In this document: in pieces, positions 35,113-37,369 of the stretch
Layout of the letters: every line of letters begins with the position of its first letter
How positions within the stretch are numbered: the first letter of the stretch is position 1
Assembly: GCF_019458025.1 (NCBI RefSeq)
Contig: NZ_JAHZUY010000036.1
Location: 1 to 37,369 of the forward strand
From: Caldovatus aquaticus
Lineage (GTDB): Bacteria; Pseudomonadota; Alphaproteobacteria; Acetobacterales; Acetobacteraceae
Direction of reading: 5' to 3'
DNA: 37,369 nucleotides
The notes under the pieces: model-generated
What the model saw: the letters and a program-made list of their open reading frames with translations, nothing else
Databases searched by the model: none
Told to the model about the DNA's origin: nothing
Made by a program: the position numbers and the translations under genes

Positions 35113-35469
35113 GGCGCGACCGTTCCGGCCGGCCGGCGGCGCCGTCAAGCCCTCTTCCCCGCCGGGCGGTGCGCGAGGGCACGCCGGGCGCACATGTGGC
35201 GTCTCGGGGGGTCAGGACGCGCGCAGGAGGCGCGGCACGGGGGGGCGGCCGCGCGCACCGGCCTTGGTCGCCCTGGGCTCGCCCCGTCCCCGGTGTCTCC
35301 GCCCGGCCGCTGGCGGCGGCGCTCGCGCACCGGCCGTGATCGGCCGGCGCCGGCGCACGCGTCCCCCGGCATGCGCGATGCCCGCGCCGACGCGCCGAGG
35401 CGGGCGGGGCTTCGCGCCGCGCCGCCGCGCGCGCATGATCGCGGCCGGGCCCGATGGGGAGACCGCCGC
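35113..35469. other. 357-bp divergent intergenic region (hyuB / SMP-30)
   Basis: No gene is supported. It must contain both start regions. CGGCCGTGATCGGCCG at 35331-35346 is a symmetric pair that could form an operator half-site pair or hairpin. No clear promoter was seen. Confidence 0.4.
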
Positions 35470-36414
35470 ATGACCGCGACCGCCGCCGAAACGCCGCGCG
35501 ACCTGCGCATCCTGGCCGAAGGGCTGCGCTTCCCCGAAGGCCCGGTCGCGATGCCGGACGGCTCGGTCGCGCTGGTCGAGATCGAGGCGGGACGCATCAC
35601 GCGCGTCGCGCCGGACGGCACGAAGAGCGTGATCGCGCGCCCCGGCGGCGGACCGAACGGCCTCGCCCTCGGCCCGGGCGGCAGCCTCTACGTGACCAAC
35701 AACGGCGGCTTCGCCTGGCACGAGGAGCCGGGGATGCTGCGCCCCGTCGGCCCCTCCGCCGACTACCGCGGCGGGCGCATCGAGCGCGTGGATCCCGCGA
35801 CCGGCGCCGTCACCGTGCTCTACGAGCGCTGCGGCGAGCACCGCCTCTGCGGCCCGAACGACCTGGTGTTCGACGGCCAGGGCGGATTCTGGTTCTCCGA
35901 CCTCGGCAAGGTGCGCGCGCGCGGGCGCGACCACGGCGCGGTCTACTGGGCGGCGGAGGACGGCTCGCGCATCGTCGAGGCGGCGCACCCGGTCCCTGGC
36001 GGCGCGAACGGCATCGGCCTCTCGCCGGACGGGAAGACGCTCTACGTGGCGGAGACCGAGACCGGCCGGCTCTGGGCCTTCGACGTGCTCGGCCCCGGCG
36101 TGCTGCGCAAGGAGCCCTGGCCGAGCCCGCATGGCGGGCGGCTGGTCTGCCAGTTCCCGGGCTTCCGCCGGCTCGACAGCCTCGCCGTTACCGCCGCCGG
36201 CAACATCGTCGTCGCGACGCTGGTGAGCGGGGAGCTCACCACCGTCGCGCCCACGGGCGAGATCCTGCGGGTGGTGAGGATGCCGGAGCGGATGCCGACC
36301 AACATCTGCTTCGGCGGGCCGGACATGCGCACCGCCTACGTCACGCTCTCGCTCACCGGCAGGCTCGTCAGCCTGCCCTGGGACGAGCCGGGGTTGCGGC
36401 TGCCCCATTCCTGA
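35470..36414 (+). CDS. SMP-30/gluconolactonase/LRE family protein
   Basis: A 314-residue six-bladed beta-propeller hydrolase. LRFPEGPVAMPDGSVALVEI contains the metal-binding Glu. RPGGGPNGLALGPGGSLYVT, CGPNDLVFDGQGGFWFSDLG (Asn), PGGANGIGLSPDGKTLYVAE and FRRLDSLAVTAAGNIVVATL (Asp) supply the remaining ligands and repeats. Such enzymes hydrolyse sugar or other lactones with a divalent metal. ATG 35470 is at the expected N-terminus, and no signal peptide is seen. It is divergent from hyuBA, so its substrate may be a lactone or related ring compound from the same pathway; that is inference. Confidence 0.92.
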   Translation: MTATAAETPRDLRILAEGLRFPEGPVAMPDGSVALVEIEAGRITRVAPDGTKSVIARPGGGPNGLALGPGGSLYVTNNGGFAWHEEPGMLRPVGPSADYRGGRIERVDPATGAVTVLYERCGEHRLCGPNDLVFDGQGGFWFSDLGKVRARGRDHGAVYWAAEDGSRIVEAAHPVPGGANGIGLSPDGKTLYVAETETGRLWAFDVLGPGVLRKEPWPSPHGGRLVCQFPGFRRLDSLAVTAAGNIVVATLVSGELTTVAPTGEILRVVRMPERMPTNICFGGPDMRTAYVTLSLTGRLVSLPWDEPGLRLPHS

Positions 36415-36609
36415 TTCCCGCGCGATCCCGCGCGCGGCGGCGCGCCATCCCGTCCGCGACGGGACGTGGCGACGGTCCCCGCGGGCGGGAACACGGCGTT
36501 CGGCGGGGGGGCCGCGGGGCGTGCGCCGGTGCGGAGGGCCGCGCGCTGGCTGGGCGTTGGCCCGGCGTGCCGCCTGCGCCGACCGGGTGGCCCGTCCGGC
36601 TGCTCCGGC

Positions 36610-37369
36610 TCAGGCAGCCGGCGTGCCGGCGACGCGGTTGCGCGGCAGCAGCAGCGCGGCGCGCGCGCCGATGCCGGGCGCCGCCTCCAGCTCCAGCCCG
36701 CCGCCATGGGCCTCCAGCAGGCCGCGCGCGACGGCGAGGCCGAGGCCGACGCCGCGCGTGCGCCCGGCCGCGGGAAGGCCGGCGGCCGGCGCGGCGCCGG
36801 GCGCCAGGTCGTCGCTCGGCACGCCGCTGCCCTCGTCCTCGACCAGGATGGCGATGCTCCCGCCGCGGTCCGGATCGAGCCGCAGCTCGATCCAGTCGCC
36901 CGGGCGCGAGAGGTGGGCGGCGCGGGCGAGGACGTCGCGCAGCGCGCCGCGCAGCGCGCGCCGGTCGGCGTGCAGCGACAGCGCGCCGAGCTCGGGGGCG
37001 ATCCGCCAGTGGCGGCCGGCGGCGCCGGGCTCCGCGGCGACGGCGGCGATCGCCTCCTCGAGCAGCGGGCGCAGGGGGAAGGTCTCCTCGTGCAGGGCGG
37101 GGGAGCCGGACTGCAGGGCGAGGAGGGCCTCGAGCCGCTCGCTGGCGCGCCGCAGGTCGCGCAGGACCGCGGCGAGCGCCTCGGCCTCCGCCCGCGCTTC
37201 CGCCGCCGGCAGGGAGCCGCCCCCGCCCGCCGCGGCGAGGGCGCGCAGCAGCCGCTCCGCCCGGCCGGCGAGGGAGAGCCCGGGCCCGCGCAGCTCCGCC
37301 GCCGCCAGGCCGAGCCGGCGCTCCGCCGCGGCCGCCCGGCGTTCCGCCGCCGCCGCGCGCGCCGCCGCG
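36610..37369 (-). CDS. histidine-kinase-like protein, C-terminal part (partial)
   Basis: The open frame enters from the right edge and stops at 36610, giving the last 252 residues. An Ala/Arg/Glu coiled coil leads into a dimerisation-helix-like stretch LAAAELRGPGLSLAGRAERL, then RRASERLEALLALQSGSPAL and FPLRPLLEEAIAAVAAEPG. The ATPase domain has DVLARAAHLSRPGDWIELRL, G1 VEDEGSGVPSDD and G2 RGVGLGLAVARGLLEAHGGG. Aligned to the usual SHELRTPL the phospho-accepting His position is Ala, and at the N-box Asn I read Arg. It may therefore be a degenerate or non-canonical kinase. Sensor domains and the start lie outside the window. Confidence 0.8.
   Translation of the reverse strand, partial: AAARAAAAERRAAAAERRLGLAAAELRGPGLSLAGRAERLLRALAAAGGGGSLPAAEARAEAEALAAVLRDLRRASERLEALLALQSGSPALHEETFPLRPLLEEAIAAVAAEPGAAGRHWRIAPELGALSLHADRRALRGALRDVLARAAHLSRPGDWIELRLDPDRGGSIAILVEDEGSGVPSDDLAPGAAPAAGLPAAGRTRGVGLGLAVARGLLEAHGGGLELEAAPGIGARAALLLPRNRVAGTPAA

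Noticed and set aside
31385-35182. Single 1265-codon frame suggesting a HyuB-HyuA fusion
   Set aside because: HyuB similarity is in another frame (33451-35112). In the long frame, everything upstream of 33454 is Arg/Gly-rich shadow, and HyuA starts at ATG 33454 overlapping the HyuB stop. They are two separate coupled genes.
1-37369. tRNA, rRNA, riboswitch or rho-independent terminator
   Set aside because: No cloverleaf, conserved rRNA segment or recognisable riboswitch core was seen, and no GC stem is followed by a T-run. Terminators in such a GC-rich genome may be Rho-dependent and invisible by eye.

Overview
The window is very GC-rich bacterial chromosome. Third codon positions are almost all G or C, and start codons are often GTG or TTG. 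Gene content points to an alphaproteobacterium of the Rhodospirillales/Acetobacteraceae (Roseomonas-like) type: prs, rplY/ctc, pth and ychF in a row, a System I cytochrome c maturation operon, UbiK close to Lgt, and a Tim44-like protein beside MltA. The family-level placement is inferred from gene order and protein character, because no search could be run.

Layout. 1-5947 (+) is a housekeeping run: prs, a beta-like glutathione transferase, a histidine phosphatase, ribosomal protein L25/Ctc, peptidyl-tRNA hydrolase, an unrecognised Ala-rich protein and the YchF ATPase. 5949-7861 is insertion-sequence debris: a minus-strand IS5-family transposase reduced to its two ends, with a second IS5-family element carrying a frameshifted transposase between them. 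7886-9103 (-) holds a Rieske ferredoxin-like protein and an EVE-domain protein. 9412-14780 (+) is a tightly overlapping ccmC-D-E-F-G-H-I operon. 14763-16337 (-) is a frameshifted DASS/SLC13-type anion transporter, divergent from a 2-oxoglutarate/Fe(II) dioxygenase-family gene. 17773-19947 (+) has a glycine-zipper lipoprotein and a Wzm/Wzt-like polysaccharide ABC exporter. 20138-22982 has two divergent MFS transporters, followed on the minus strand by a DUF2189 membrane protein, a YbjN-domain protein and UbiK. 25449-27253 (+) has hldD overlapping lgt. Then come a histidine phosphatase (-), a Tim44-domain protein, MltA and an orphan LutA-like Fe-S protein (+), a HyuB-HyuA hydantoinase/oxoprolinase pair (-), a divergent SMP-30 lactonase-family gene (+), and the C-terminal part of a histidine-kinase-like protein (-) that runs off the window.

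How the genes work together. The ccm operon supplies haem handling and apocytochrome reduction for c-type cytochromes; ccmA and ccmB are not here. Several genes serve the envelope: heptose epimerase HldD, prolipoprotein transferase Lgt, lytic transglycosylase MltA, the SlyB-like lipoprotein and the polysaccharide exporter. HyuAB and the SMP-30 protein look like a small catabolic locus for cyclic amide or lactone-type substrates.

I did not find a clearly undescribed multi-gene system. The best leads are the kinase-like protein at the right edge, which appears to lack both the phospho-accepting His and the N-box Asn; the collapsed nested IS; an in-frame duplication in the UbiK tail; and a 44-bp intergenic repeat found in two distant gaps.
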